DNA of 8,695 bases from JABEVB01 sp049965775. GTDB lineage: Bacteria; Planctomycetota; Phycisphaerae; WQYP01. A program made the position numbers and the translations under genes. The notes under the pieces are model-generated. The model saw nothing but the letters and a program-made list of their open reading frames with translations, made no database searches and was not told the DNA's origin. Below are positions 1 to 7,700 of this stretch, one piece after another (the stretch's first letter is position 1; each line of letters starts with the position of its first letter). The DNA lies in assembly GCA_049965775.1 (NCBI GenBank), contig JBMFVX010000132.1, positions 1 to 8,695 on the forward strand. The letters are read 5' to 3'.

Positions 1-156
1 GCACTCCTCTGCGGCGCGGCTCCTCGGAGTACCATCTGTGTCAGGTACGCCATCGTCACCGCTACTTGAGGCGTGCCAAAAATCATGCCGTCGCAACCCG
101 GCGATTACTTGGACAGACTCCTGAGGCTGAAATTTGCTGGCATGCGCACCGCCACA

Positions 157-165
157 TGCTACAAT
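157..165 (+). promoter_or_regulatory. Extended -10 promoter for the ABC transporter operon
   Basis: The bases TG, one base, then TACAAT (160-165) match an extended -10 element, with five of six bases of TATAAT. No good -35 is found at 16-18 bases upstream; TTGCTG at 134-139 is 20 bases away. Extended -10 promoters often lack a strong -35. Transcription would start near 171-173, giving a leader of about 125 bases. Confidence 0.45.
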
Positions 166-231
166 TCATGGAAACAGAGGCGTTAACCCAACGAGGCGCA
201 CCGTAAGAGTCGAAAGCCAAGAAGTTCAAGC

Positions 232-255
232 CCTCTGGCCCCAACCAACCAGAGG
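232..255 (+). promoter_or_regulatory. Perfect 7-bp stem-loop in the operon leader
   Basis: CCTCTGG at 232-238 pairs exactly with CCAGAGG at 249-255 around a 10-base C/A-rich loop. It lies between the predicted promoter and the start of the binding-protein gene, about 30 bases before the Shine-Dalgarno site. No U-run follows, so it does not look like an intrinsic terminator. It could stabilise the mRNA or serve as a regulatory structure; the role is inferred. Confidence 0.4.
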
Positions 256-283
256 CAATATTCCCCAGATAGCCTTACGTGTT

Positions 284-290
284 CAGGAGC
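284..290 (+). promoter_or_regulatory. Ribosome-binding site fixing the TTG start of the binding-protein gene
   Basis: CAGGAGC contains a 5-base AGGAG match to the 16S anti-Shine-Dalgarno and ends 8 bases before the TTG at 298. This spacing is near ideal and supports TTG as the start over later ATG codons such as residue 36, which lies inside the membrane segment. Confidence 0.7.
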
Positions 291-297
291 CTTTGCT

Positions 298-1833
298 TTG
301 ACCCGCCACCTAAAGCATCCCAAGCCGATTATCGCCGGTCAACTTGATGCCGGCGCGCCGACCCGCAGCGGCCAAAAACGCCGGTGGCGGCGTTATCTCC
401 GCATGGCCGTCTCCATCAGCATGGCTCTAGCCGCCGCCCTGGTGCTTGCTTTTGGCCCTCGGGGCGTCGTCAAAGCGCCGCCGCATACAACCGTCGTGGA
501 ATACTGGGAAAAATGGAATGGCACCGAAGGCCACCAGATGGCCGAAATCGTGAATGATTTCAACTCTACCGTCGGCCGCCGCGACCATATTTTTGTGCGC
601 TATATTTCCACCAGTTCCATAGATCAAAAAACCTTAACCGCCATTGCCGCCGGCGTCCCACCCGATATCGCCGGCCTCTGGAACGAAACGCTTTGCCAGT
701 TTGCCGCCCTTGGCTGCCTGAAGCGCTTGGGAGCCATGGCAAAATCCTATGGCATTACCGCCGCAAGCTACCTGCCCGTTTACTGGCGCGGATGCCATTA
801 TCATGGTCATTTGTATGCCCTCGTGAGCACCCCGGCCGCCGTGGCCCTGCTTTACAACAAGGCCATTTTTCAAGGCGATGCCGCACGGCTTCGTGCCGCG
901 GGCCTTAACCCAAACCGCCCGCCGCGCACGCTCAAAGAGTTGGACCGCTACGCCCACGCCCTGACAATTATCTCTCCCAGTGGACATATCTTACAGGCCG
1001 GCTTTGTTCCCATGACCAGTTGGTACCTCGGTGATTTATGGATGTGGTTTGGCGGGCATGTGTGGAACGCCCAAACGCATAAGTTCACGCTCACCAGCCC
1101 CGCCGTGGTCCGATCTTTTCAATGGATTCGAAAATATTCCCAATGGCTCGGCCCACAGGCCATTAACAGCTTTCAGTCGGGCGAGGGAAACTTCGATTCA
1201 CCCGAAAATCCATTTTTGGCCGGACAGGAAGTTATGGAAATGCAGGGCCCCTGGATGGCCAATTACATTTACAACTTTGCCCCGCACATGTCCACTCTGC
1301 GCTGGCCTAAGAGCGTTGAATTAAAGTTGCCGCTGAGCCAGCGCTACCAAAACTATTCCTGGGCCTTTGCGCCGTTTCCCAGTGCGGTGCCGGGCCTTAA
1401 AGATGTCAGCTACTGCTCGTTTGACTGCCTGTGCATACCACGCGGAGCCAAACACCCGCGATCCGCATTTGCCTTTATCGCCTATGTAAACCGGCAACCC
1501 GTGATGGAAAAGCTCTGCGCGATGCACGGCAAAAACTCCCCGCTGGCCAAAGTGAGCCGCAACTTTTTACTGCACAACAAAAACCCATACATCGGCGTCT
1601 TTGAAAAACTGGCCGCCAGCCCCAACGCACGCAGCTTTCCGCCCGTGCCCATCGGCCCGCAACTAAAGGCCGAGCTTGGCATTACGGCCGAACGTGTCGG
1701 CTTGCTTAAAGATACCCCACGACATGCCCTGGCCATGGCTCAGGCCAGGCTCCAAAGACTTTATGACGCTTTTCATGCCATGCAACTGCGGAGACAGGCT
1801 ATCACCGGGGTCGGCCGCGGGTATAATCCATAA
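298..1833 (+). CDS. ABC transporter substrate-binding protein, family 1 (carbohydrate)
   Basis: This 511-residue protein should bind a sugar or related solute outside the cytoplasmic membrane and pass it to the two permeases that follow. A basic stretch (about 27-35) precedes one hydrophobic segment (about 36-53), which reads as a signal anchor or signal peptide. There is no lipobox Cys, so it is not a standard lipoprotein. The mature N-terminus (VVEYWEKWNGTEG, 66-78) is typical of extracellular solute-binding proteins of the MalE/UgpB type. The segment GQEVMEMQGPWMANYI (309-324) matches the hinge-side motif of that family, and IPRGAKHP (380-387) is a common late motif. The length is slightly above the usual 400-450, partly from the long basic N-terminus. 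It has seven cysteines (133, 140, 166, 373, 377, 379, 407), which is many for this family. It is the first gene of the operon. The substrate cannot be told from sequence alone. Confidence 0.88.
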   Translation: MTRHLKHPKPIIAGQLDAGAPTRSGQKRRWRRYLRMAVSISMALAAALVLAFGPRGVVKAPPHTTVVEYWEKWNGTEGHQMAEIVNDFNSTVGRRDHIFVRYISTSSIDQKTLTAIAAGVPPDIAGLWNETLCQFAALGCLKRLGAMAKSYGITAASYLPVYWRGCHYHGHLYALVSTPAAVALLYNKAIFQGDAARLRAAGLNPNRPPRTLKELDRYAHALTIISPSGHILQAGFVPMTSWYLGDLWMWFGGHVWNAQTHKFTLTSPAVVRSFQWIRKYSQWLGPQAINSFQSGEGNFDSPENPFLAGQEVMEMQGPWMANYIYNFAPHMSTLRWPKSVELKLPLSQRYQNYSWAFAPFPSAVPGLKDVSYCSFDCLCIPRGAKHPRSAFAFIAYVNRQPVMEKLCAMHGKNSPLAKVSRNFLLHNKNPYIGVFEKLAASPNARSFPPVPIGPQLKAELGITAERVGLLKDTPRHALAMAQARLQRLYDAFHAMQLRRQAITGVGRGYNP

Positions 1834-1844
1834 CCGGAATTCAC

Positions 1845-1851
1845 CAGGAGC
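1845..1851 (+). promoter_or_regulatory. Ribosome-binding site fixing the TTG start of the first permease
   Basis: CAGGAGC lies in the 24-base gap after the binding-protein gene, and its AGGAG ends 7 bases before TTG 1858. The alternative ATG at 1867 would be 16 bases away, which is too far, so TTG is preferred. Confidence 0.65.
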
Positions 1852-1857
1852 TGCTGC

Positions 1858-2748
1858 TTGCCGCGTATGAGCCGCCAAACCGTCAACTTCCTTAAAGGCA
1901 TGGCGTTCTTGTCGCCATGGCTGATCGGAGTTTTGGTGTTTACCACCATACCCATCGGCCTGTCACTCTATTACAGTTTCTGCAACTATCCGCTGGTGCA
2001 ACCTCCGGTGTTTGTCGGCTGGCACAATTACAACTACATGATTCACGACCGTGTATTTTGGATATCGCTCAAAAACACATTGCTCTATGCCCTGATGTCC
2101 CTGCCCATGGGCATGGTGATCGCCCTGGCTCTGGCCCTGCTGCTTAACGCAAACATCCGCGGATTGTCCATCTATCGCACAATTATTTTTTTACCGTCGC
2201 TTATTCCACTTGTTGCCTCAGCTATGCTGTGGCTGTGGATGTACAACAGCAAACTTGGCTTGATCAACATAACACTGCGCACTCTGGGCATTGCCCACCC
2301 ACCGCCCTGGCTTACTTCCACCCATTGGGCCATGCCGGCACTGGTGCTCATGAGCTTCTGGAGTCTCGGCAACACGGTGGTGATTTATCTCGCCGGCCTG
2401 CAGGATGTGCCGCGGGAGCTTTATGAGGCCGCCGATCTCGATGGCGCCAACCTGCCCCGCAAAATCTGGCATGTCACATTGCCCAGCATTTCGCCGGTCA
2501 TCTTTTTTAATCTCATTATGGGCATCATCGGATCGCTGCAAACCTTTACGCAGCCCTTCATCATGACGCAGGGCGGCCCCATTCGATCCACCTACCTTTA
2601 CACCATGTATCTTTATGACAACGCCTTCACTTTTTTGCGTATGGGTTACGCCAGCGCTTTGGCATGGGTTCAGTTGCTGCTGGTGTTGACCCTCACCGCC
2701 CTGGCCTTTTGGACCAGCCGCTATTGGGTGCATTATCAAGGCAAATAA
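1858..2748 (+). CDS. ABC sugar transporter permease, MalF/UgpA type
   Basis: This 296-residue inner-membrane protein is one half of the translocation channel of a CUT1-family importer. About six hydrophobic segments are visible (near 12-36, 73-97, 105-127, 157-180, 212-232 and 263-285). The N-terminal FLSPWLIGVLVFTTIPIG is characteristic of MalF/UgpA/LacF permeases. The cytoplasmic EAA loop is complete: E190-A191-A192, G196, then L208-P209, within ELYEAADLDGAN; this loop docks on the ATPase. FIMTQGGPIRST (234-245) is another family hallmark. Its length equals the short UgpA-like class rather than E. coli MalF, which has a large periplasmic insert. It follows the binding protein by 24 bases and precedes the partner permease by 28, so the three are almost certainly one transcript. 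TTG is used as start. Confidence 0.92.
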   Translation: MPRMSRQTVNFLKGMAFLSPWLIGVLVFTTIPIGLSLYYSFCNYPLVQPPVFVGWHNYNYMIHDRVFWISLKNTLLYALMSLPMGMVIALALALLLNANIRGLSIYRTIIFLPSLIPLVASAMLWLWMYNSKLGLINITLRTLGIAHPPPWLTSTHWAMPALVLMSFWSLGNTVVIYLAGLQDVPRELYEAADLDGANLPRKIWHVTLPSISPVIFFNLIMGIIGSLQTFTQPFIMTQGGPIRSTYLYTMYLYDNAFTFLRMGYASALAWVQLLLVLTLTALAFWTSRYWVHYQGK

Positions 2749-2776
2749 AACCAACTAAAAAAGTCGAAAACACTTT

Positions 2777-3739
2777 ATGACCAATACACACAACATCCCA
2801 ACGCCACAAAAACCGCAACCCGATTCGCTGCGCCAGCAGGCGTTGGTCGGTCAGGCCGTAATGCAAAACCATCTGGCCATGCAAAAACGCCGCCGCCTGA
2901 TGAAGCAATTGCTTATCCACGCCGCGCTCATATTCATTTGCGCAGCAGCACTGGTGCCGTTTTTATGGATGGTGTCCACCAGCCTTAAAAGCAACGCACA
3001 TGTTATGAGCAGCCCCCCGCAATGGATTCCGCATCCTGTTCAATGGCATAACTACGAAGCCATTTTCACCCGACACAACAGCAACTTTCTGCTCTGGACG
3101 CGCAATACCCTCATCATCGCCGTGCTGACCGTGCTGGGCACCACCATCTCCAGCGCGGTAGTCGCCTATGGCTTTGCCAAAATTAAGTTCCGTGGCCGCG
3201 GCGTCCTGTTCGCCATCATGCTCGCCACCATGATGATCCCATTTCCGGTAACGATGGTGTCGCTGTTTATTATCTTTCGCTGGCTTGGCGACCATACCGG
3301 CATGCAATGGCTGGGTACGTTCAAACCGCTCTGGGTGCCCGCGTGGTTTGGCTCGGCTTTTAACATCTTTTTGCTGCGGCAATTCTTTATGACCATTCCC
3401 GATGAACTCTCCGAAGCAGCCCGCATGGACGGTTGCTCCGAGTTCGGCATTTTTGTACGTATTATTCTGCCGCTGGCCAAACCCGCTCTCACGGTGGTGG
3501 CCTTGTTTTCGTTCATGGCCGTCTGGAACGACTTTTTAGCTCCTCTGGTTTACATCCAACGATCGCAGCAGTACACCCTTGCCTTGGGATTGCAAAGCTT
3601 TTATTCACAGCTGGGCAACACATCATGGAACCTTCTCATGGCCGCCAGCGTGCTGGTCATTGTGCCCGTGCTGGTGCTGTTTTTCATGGCTCAAAAGACA
3701 TTCATCGAGGGCATTGCCACCACCGGTATCAAAGGCTAA
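2777..3739 (+). CDS. ABC sugar transporter permease, MalG/UgpE type
   Basis: This is the second channel subunit of the importer. The 320 residues include about six membrane segments (near 45-66, 109-133, 142-166, 183-203, 235-255 and 288-305). The EAA loop is intact: E213-A214-A215, G219, L231-P232, in ELSEAARMDGCSEFGIF. The C-terminus KTFIEGIATTGIKG matches the conserved end of MalG/UgpE proteins (F-x-x-G-x-x-x-G-x-x-K-G). The hydrophilic N-terminus of about 40 residues is longer than in most relatives, which are near 270-280. The ATG at 2777 has no clear Shine-Dalgarno sequence, unlike its neighbours. In-frame ATGs at residues 29, 35 and 42 would give a more typical length, so the true start is uncertain. 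It ends the operon. Confidence 0.92.
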   Translation: MTNTHNIPTPQKPQPDSLRQQALVGQAVMQNHLAMQKRRRLMKQLLIHAALIFICAAALVPFLWMVSTSLKSNAHVMSSPPQWIPHPVQWHNYEAIFTRHNSNFLLWTRNTLIIAVLTVLGTTISSAVVAYGFAKIKFRGRGVLFAIMLATMMIPFPVTMVSLFIIFRWLGDHTGMQWLGTFKPLWVPAWFGSAFNIFLLRQFFMTIPDELSEAARMDGCSEFGIFVRIILPLAKPALTVVALFSFMAVWNDFLAPLVYIQRSQQYTLALGLQSFYSQLGNTSWNLLMAASVLVIVPVLVLFFMAQKTFIEGIATTGIKG

Positions 3740-4177
3740 AAAACCTAAACCGCAGCCCGCCAGTACAACCGGCTGTTATTTCTATCTTTATGACCGGCCC
3801 ATGTTATGTCCGGGACGAAAAGCCTCTTATCATGCTGAATGACATACTTACTATCTCCTGCATTCATCCCTCGATGCCGCAGGGCGGTAGCATTACCTCG
3901 TTCATTTGGCCCAACTGATTCCACACCACTATAAGCGTTCGGGATCGCTGCAAAGCCTTTTGGCACTTCGGCGGTGAAACTACTTCAACCGTCATGTCTT
4001 CGTGCTGCAACGTCTTCGTATTGCAAACCTGCAACATCTTGTTATCTCGGCAAGAAGCACTCCGAACATGCAACTCCATTCTCGCAACGCACAAGCCGGG
4101 GTTGCAACCAATTTATAAACATCTTCTCGGTATCTTTGGGACTTCGTGTTTAAACCCATCCCCCGACTTGCGGCACA
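3740..4177. other. Convergent intergenic region between the transporter operon and bcp
   Basis: This 438-base gap separates the ends of two convergent transcripts. Besides the weak hairpin at 3753-3775 it holds a second imperfect hairpin (CCGG 3794-3797 with CCGG 3810-3813, and inner CAT/ATG), an imperfect 16-base direct repeat (3995-4010 and 4011-4026, both containing GTCTTCGT and ending in GCAA), five copies of GCAAC between 4007 and 4108, and the 10-base palindrome GGTTGCAACC (4100-4109). Short open frames occur, such as a minus-strand GTG frame of 73 codons at 3745-3966. They lack ribosome-binding sites and the G/C-rich third positions of the neighbouring genes. I see no clear terminator for bcp on the minus strand. 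Confidence 0.6.
3753..3789 (+). terminator. Possible weak intrinsic terminator of the ABC operon
   Basis: Fourteen bases after the permease stop, CAGCC (3753-3757) can pair with GGCTG (3771-3775). The right arm is followed by a T-rich but interrupted tract, TTATTTCTATCTTT. The stem is short (5 bp, perhaps plus one more pair past a C-C mismatch) and the loop is large, so this is only a candidate. Confidence 0.3.
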
Positions 4178-4645
4178 CTACGGCACTTGCGCCAGGGCGG
4201 CGAGTACTTCTTCGTGGTGGCCATCCACTTTAACTTTTTCAAAAATGCGGGCGATTTTTCCGGCCCGGTCTATGATAAAGGTTGAGCGTTCAATACCCAT
4301 GTATTTGCGGCCATACATTGATTTTTCCTTCCATACGCCATAGGCCTCGGCTGTGTGATGGTCGTGATCGGCCAGCAGCGTAAAGGGAAGGCTGTATTTC
4401 GCCTGAAACTTTTCGTGGCTTTTAACATCGTCCGGGCTTACACCGAGCACCACAGCACCGGCCTTTTCAAGTGCAGCTATGCCATCGCGAAAGTTGCACG
4501 CCTCTTTAGTGCATCCGGGGGTATCATCCTTGGGATAAAAATAAAGAACCACCTTTTTGCCGCGCAAATCTTTGAGCGAAATGGTTTTGCCGCCGGTTGC
4601 CATAAGCGAAAAATCCGGCGCTGCCGCCCCTTGCTTAACTGCCAT
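4178..4645 (-). CDS. bcp: Thioredoxin-dependent peroxiredoxin, Bcp/PrxQ family
   Basis: This 155-residue cytoplasmic enzyme reduces hydrogen peroxide and organic hydroperoxides, with electrons usually supplied by thioredoxin. The AhpC/TSA fold is clear: APDFSL near the start, VVLYFYPKDDTPGCTKEAC (32-50), and GIERSTFIID (117-126). C45 is the peroxidatic cysteine in the TPGCT motif, C50 is the resolving cysteine five residues later as in atypical two-Cys PrxQ enzymes, and R120 is the conserved active-site Arg. The length matches the family (about 150-160). The ATG is preceded by CAGGAGC with 5 bases between AGGAG and start. It lies 71 bases downstream of dnaE on the same strand with no strong terminator between them, so read-through from dnaE is plausible. 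The gap may also hold a weak promoter of its own. Confidence 0.95.
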   Translation of the reverse strand: MAVKQGAAAPDFSLMATGGKTISLKDLRGKKVVLYFYPKDDTPGCTKEACNFRDGIAALEKAGAVVLGVSPDDVKSHEKFQAKYSLPFTLLADHDHHTAEAYGVWKEKSMYGRKYMGIERSTFIIDRAGKIARIFEKVKVDGHHEEVLAALAQVP

Positions 4646-4649
4646 AAAT

Positions 4650-4656
4650 GCTCCTG
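4650..4656 (-). promoter_or_regulatory. Ribosome-binding site of bcp
   Basis: On the minus strand the word CAGGAGC stands 5 bases (from AGGAG) before the ATG at 4645. It is the same 7-base word that precedes both TTG starts in the transporter operon. Confidence 0.6.
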
Positions 4657-4690
4657 AATAAAATGTTTAGCCAAGTCCCATACACTCAAG

Positions 4691-4710
4691 GGGCATTGGC
4701 CGACGTGCCC
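4691..4710 (-). other. Short stem-loop between dnaE and bcp
   Basis: GGGCA (4691-4695) pairs with TGCCC (4706-4710) around a 10-base loop, starting 6 bases after the dnaE stop on the minus strand. No U-run follows, so it is unlikely to be an efficient terminator. It might act as a processing or attenuating structure between the two genes. Confidence 0.25.
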
Positions 4711-4716
4711 ACGCTT

Positions 4717-7700
4717 CTATGCCGCCGAAGCGGCCGGCTGGCCGCTACGTACAAAAGCGGACGCTGTACCCTGTGCCGCCTGGGTGGCGCGGGCCACATC
4801 TCTAGGCCCTAAAAGCCGAATACGGGCCTGCGGCAACAGCGTCTGCAGGGCGCTTTTGGCGTCCTTGGCCAGCGAAATACCTTGCTTAAGCGCAATTTGC
4901 ACCCGCAGCGGCTCGGGACCGGAGGAATCTACCACCTCCAGTTTAAGCGGCACAACGGCAGGCCCCTGATGGCTTTTAATAAATTGATCCAATCGCCCCA
5001 GCAAATCAGGCTCGATCTCCACGCCATGAAGCTGTATCAGCACCTGTTTGGTCAGGCGCTCTATAACCTGCTGCGGGTCATATATTTCGGTAACCCGCAG
5101 TGATGGCTCTTCACGCTGACGGTCAATAACGCCCTTAAAAAACAGCACCGTCTCCGGCTTTACCACATTTTGGTATTTCTCGAACTCGTCGCTGAACAGT
5201 ACCGCCGGCACGCTGCCGGTGAGGTCTTCTATAGAAAATGACGCCCACGCCCGGCCGGCATTTCGCCCCGTCTTTGCGGTTTTACGCGCAAATTTTGAAA
5301 CCAGGCCGCCCACAATAGCCTCACGCCGATTGGGGTCTTGAATGGTCTGGCTGTTGACGGTGGCATAACCTTCGAGCAGTTCTTCATAATCGCGCAGCGG
5401 ATGACTGCTGACGTAAAAGCCCAGGTAGGCTTTTTCAAAACTCATCTTTTCGCGCGGCGTAAAGTCGGCAATTTTGGGCAGTGCGGAGGGCGCCGTCGTC
5501 GTCGCAGATGCCGAATCGCCCCCGCCAAACAGTGATTCCTGCCCCGACTTGCGGGCATCCAAGGCCTTGGCTCCCGCCTGCATTGCGCTTTCAAGCGCGG
5601 CCATGGCGGCGGCACGGTTGTCGTGTACCGAATCGAAGGCGCCTGATTTAATGAGCGCTTCCATCACACCCTTGTTTACCGGGCGCATGTCCACACGCTC
5701 ACAAAAGTCGAAAATATTGCGAAACCGCTCCCGCTGGCCTGTTTTGGCGTTAACCCGCCCGGCCACAATTGCCTCCACAGCCTTGGAACCGACACCCTTA
5801 ACCGCGCCCAAGCCAAACCGAATGGTGCCATCCACCACCGCAAAATCTGATTCGCTTAAGTTGATATCGGGCGGAAGTATGGCGATGCCGGTGGTGCCAT
5901 CGGGCCGCAGCAGGCTCCGGCATTCATCGAGATAGTCGGCGGTTTTGTCGGCATCCACCATTTCAAACGTTAACAGCGCCGCCATAAACTCCAGCGGGAA
6001 GTATGTTTTTAAGTAGGCCGTCTGAAATGCCACAAGGGCATAGCGGGTGGAGTGGCTCTTGTTAAAGCCATATTTGCCGAACTCTTCAATTAAGCCGAAC
6101 AATTCGGCCGCCCGGTCGGCAGCAACGCCGTTGGCCCCTGCACCATCCAAAAAGTTTTTGCGTTCCGCGGAAATCGTATCCACGTTCTTTTTGCTGATGG
6201 CTTTGATAAGCTTATATGCGCGGGCCAGCGGAATGTTGCCCAACTGGTTGCAGATGCGCATGACCTGCTCCTGGTACACCATAATGCCATAGGTCTCTTC
6301 CAGGATTTTGTCCATGATGGGGTGCTGCTTGGGCGTGGCGGCTTTGCCATGCTTGCGGTCGCAATAAGCGGGTATCAGTTCCATGGGGCCGGGCCGAAAC
6401 AACGCGTTGGCGGCAATAAGGTCTTCAATACGGTCGGGCTTCATTTTAATGAGCAACTCACGCATGCCCGGCGATTCAAACTGAAACACGCCGCGGGTTT
6501 GGCCCTTCTGAAATATCTGCCGGTACACACGCTGATCCGTCAGGTCTATATGTTCAATATCCAGGCGACCGGGGCGACCGGCCTCACTCGGATGCGTGCC
6601 GGCAGCCTTGCCTCCGGCGGTATCCGCCGGCAGCGGCGGCAGACCTTTAGGATGAGCCGCTTCTATAAGTTGCAAGGCCCGTTCGACAATGGTGAGCGTT
6701 CGCAGGCCTAAAAAGTCCATCTTAAGAAGACCCATTTTTTCGCAAGTTGGGCCATCCCATTGGGTCATAATGTCGTTGTCTTTTTTATACAGCGGCACCA
6801 CTTCGTCCAACGGCTTATCACAGACAATAACACCCGCCGCGTGCATACCCGCGTTGCGACAAAGGCCCTCAAGCCGTTTGGCTATCTGGAACAGCCGCAG
6901 CACATCGGCGTTTGTGTCGTGCAGTCGTTTAAAATCGGCGACACGCAGGCAATCGTCGAGCGTGGTGCCAACAGCGCTGGGCACCAGTTTGGTAAGTTTG
7001 TCCACCTCCGACAGCGGCATGGCCAAAACGCGGCCGACATCTTTAATGGCCGCTTTGGCGCCCAACGTCGAAAAGGTGATGATCTGCGAAACATTGCCGT
7101 ATTTTTCGCGCACATACTCAATAACTTTGCCTCGACCCTCCTGGCAGATGTCAATATCTATATCGGGCATTTCCGAGCGGCTGGGGTCCATGAAACGTTC
7201 AAACAGCAGGTCGTACCGCAACGGGTCCACATTGCACAACCCCAACACATAACCCACCAGCGTGCCGACGCCCGAACCTCTGGCTCCCACCGGAATACCA
7301 TTTTTGCGGGCATAGTTGCAGAAATCCCACACAATTAAAAAATAACTTGAAAAGCCCTTGCTTTGGATAACCTTGAGTTCTTGCTCCAGCCGTGCGCTGA
7401 TGGCGTCGGTCATACTGCCGTATCGCTCGACGATGCCCGCAAGGCAAAGCTGTCGCAGGTAATCGTCCGCCGATGGTGCGAGGCCGGTTTTTTCATCTTT
7501 CGGCGGGTGATAAACGGGCGCATGACGTTTGGAAAAGTCCAGCTTAACGTCGCACATTTCAGCAATGCGCAGGGTGTTGTCGCACGCTTCGGGCAGGTCC
7601 TTGAATATTTGCCGCATTTCAGCAGGCGACTTGAGATAAAGCTCACGCGAATAGTGCAGGCGATTGGCGTCGCTTAGCTGCTTGCCCATGCTGATGCAGC

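Larger units (their letters stand above)
1..297. other. Non-coding leader region upstream of the sugar-transporter operon
   Basis: No convincing gene lies here. One plus-strand frame is open from the window edge to a stop at about 203, but it reads as a His/Arg-rich peptide, has no clear codon bias and overlaps the best promoter, so I do not call it. The region holds small inverted repeats near the left edge (ACTCC 3-7 with GGAGT 26-30; GTACC 29-33 with GGTAC 44-48), an extended -10 element, and a 7-bp hairpin. The word GAGGCG occurs at 68, 177 and 193. The left end could contain the tail of a gene that begins outside the window. Confidence 0.6.

Noticed and set aside
3..203. Plus-strand open frame from the window edge to a stop at about 203, possibly the tail of an upstream gene
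   Set aside because: His/Arg-rich translation with no recognisable motif and weak third-position bias, and it overlaps the predicted promoter. It may still be real, but I cannot support it.
2218..2754. Minus-strand open frame of 178 codons across the MalF-type permease
   Set aside because: It lies antisense to a clear membrane-protein gene and has no membrane segments or motifs of its own. It is a shadow of the real frame.
3433..3918. Plus-strand open frame of 161 codons spanning the end of the MalG-type gene and the intergenic gap
   Set aside because: Most of it is a shifted frame of the permease, and the remainder (an ATG at 3790 giving 42 codons) has no ribosome-binding site.
3864..4094. 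Minus-strand 76-codon open frame in the convergent gap
   Set aside because: No Shine-Dalgarno site, no recognisable motif, and codon use unlike the flanking genes.
3995..4109. Short GCAAC-containing repeats considered as a CRISPR array or iteron origin
   Set aside because: The repeats are only 5-16 bases, imperfect and irregularly spaced (24, 39, 14 and 20 bases), and there are no cas or rep genes.
6266..6272. Another CAGGAGC word on the minus strand
   Set aside because: It falls inside dnaE as the coding sequence for a Gln-Glu pair in a conserved motif, with no start codon nearby.
6689..7338. Two overlapping plus-strand open frames of 187 and 192 codons inside dnaE
   Set aside because: They are antisense to the conserved polymerase palm region, which has complete catalytic motifs. 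The composition is that of a complementary shadow frame.
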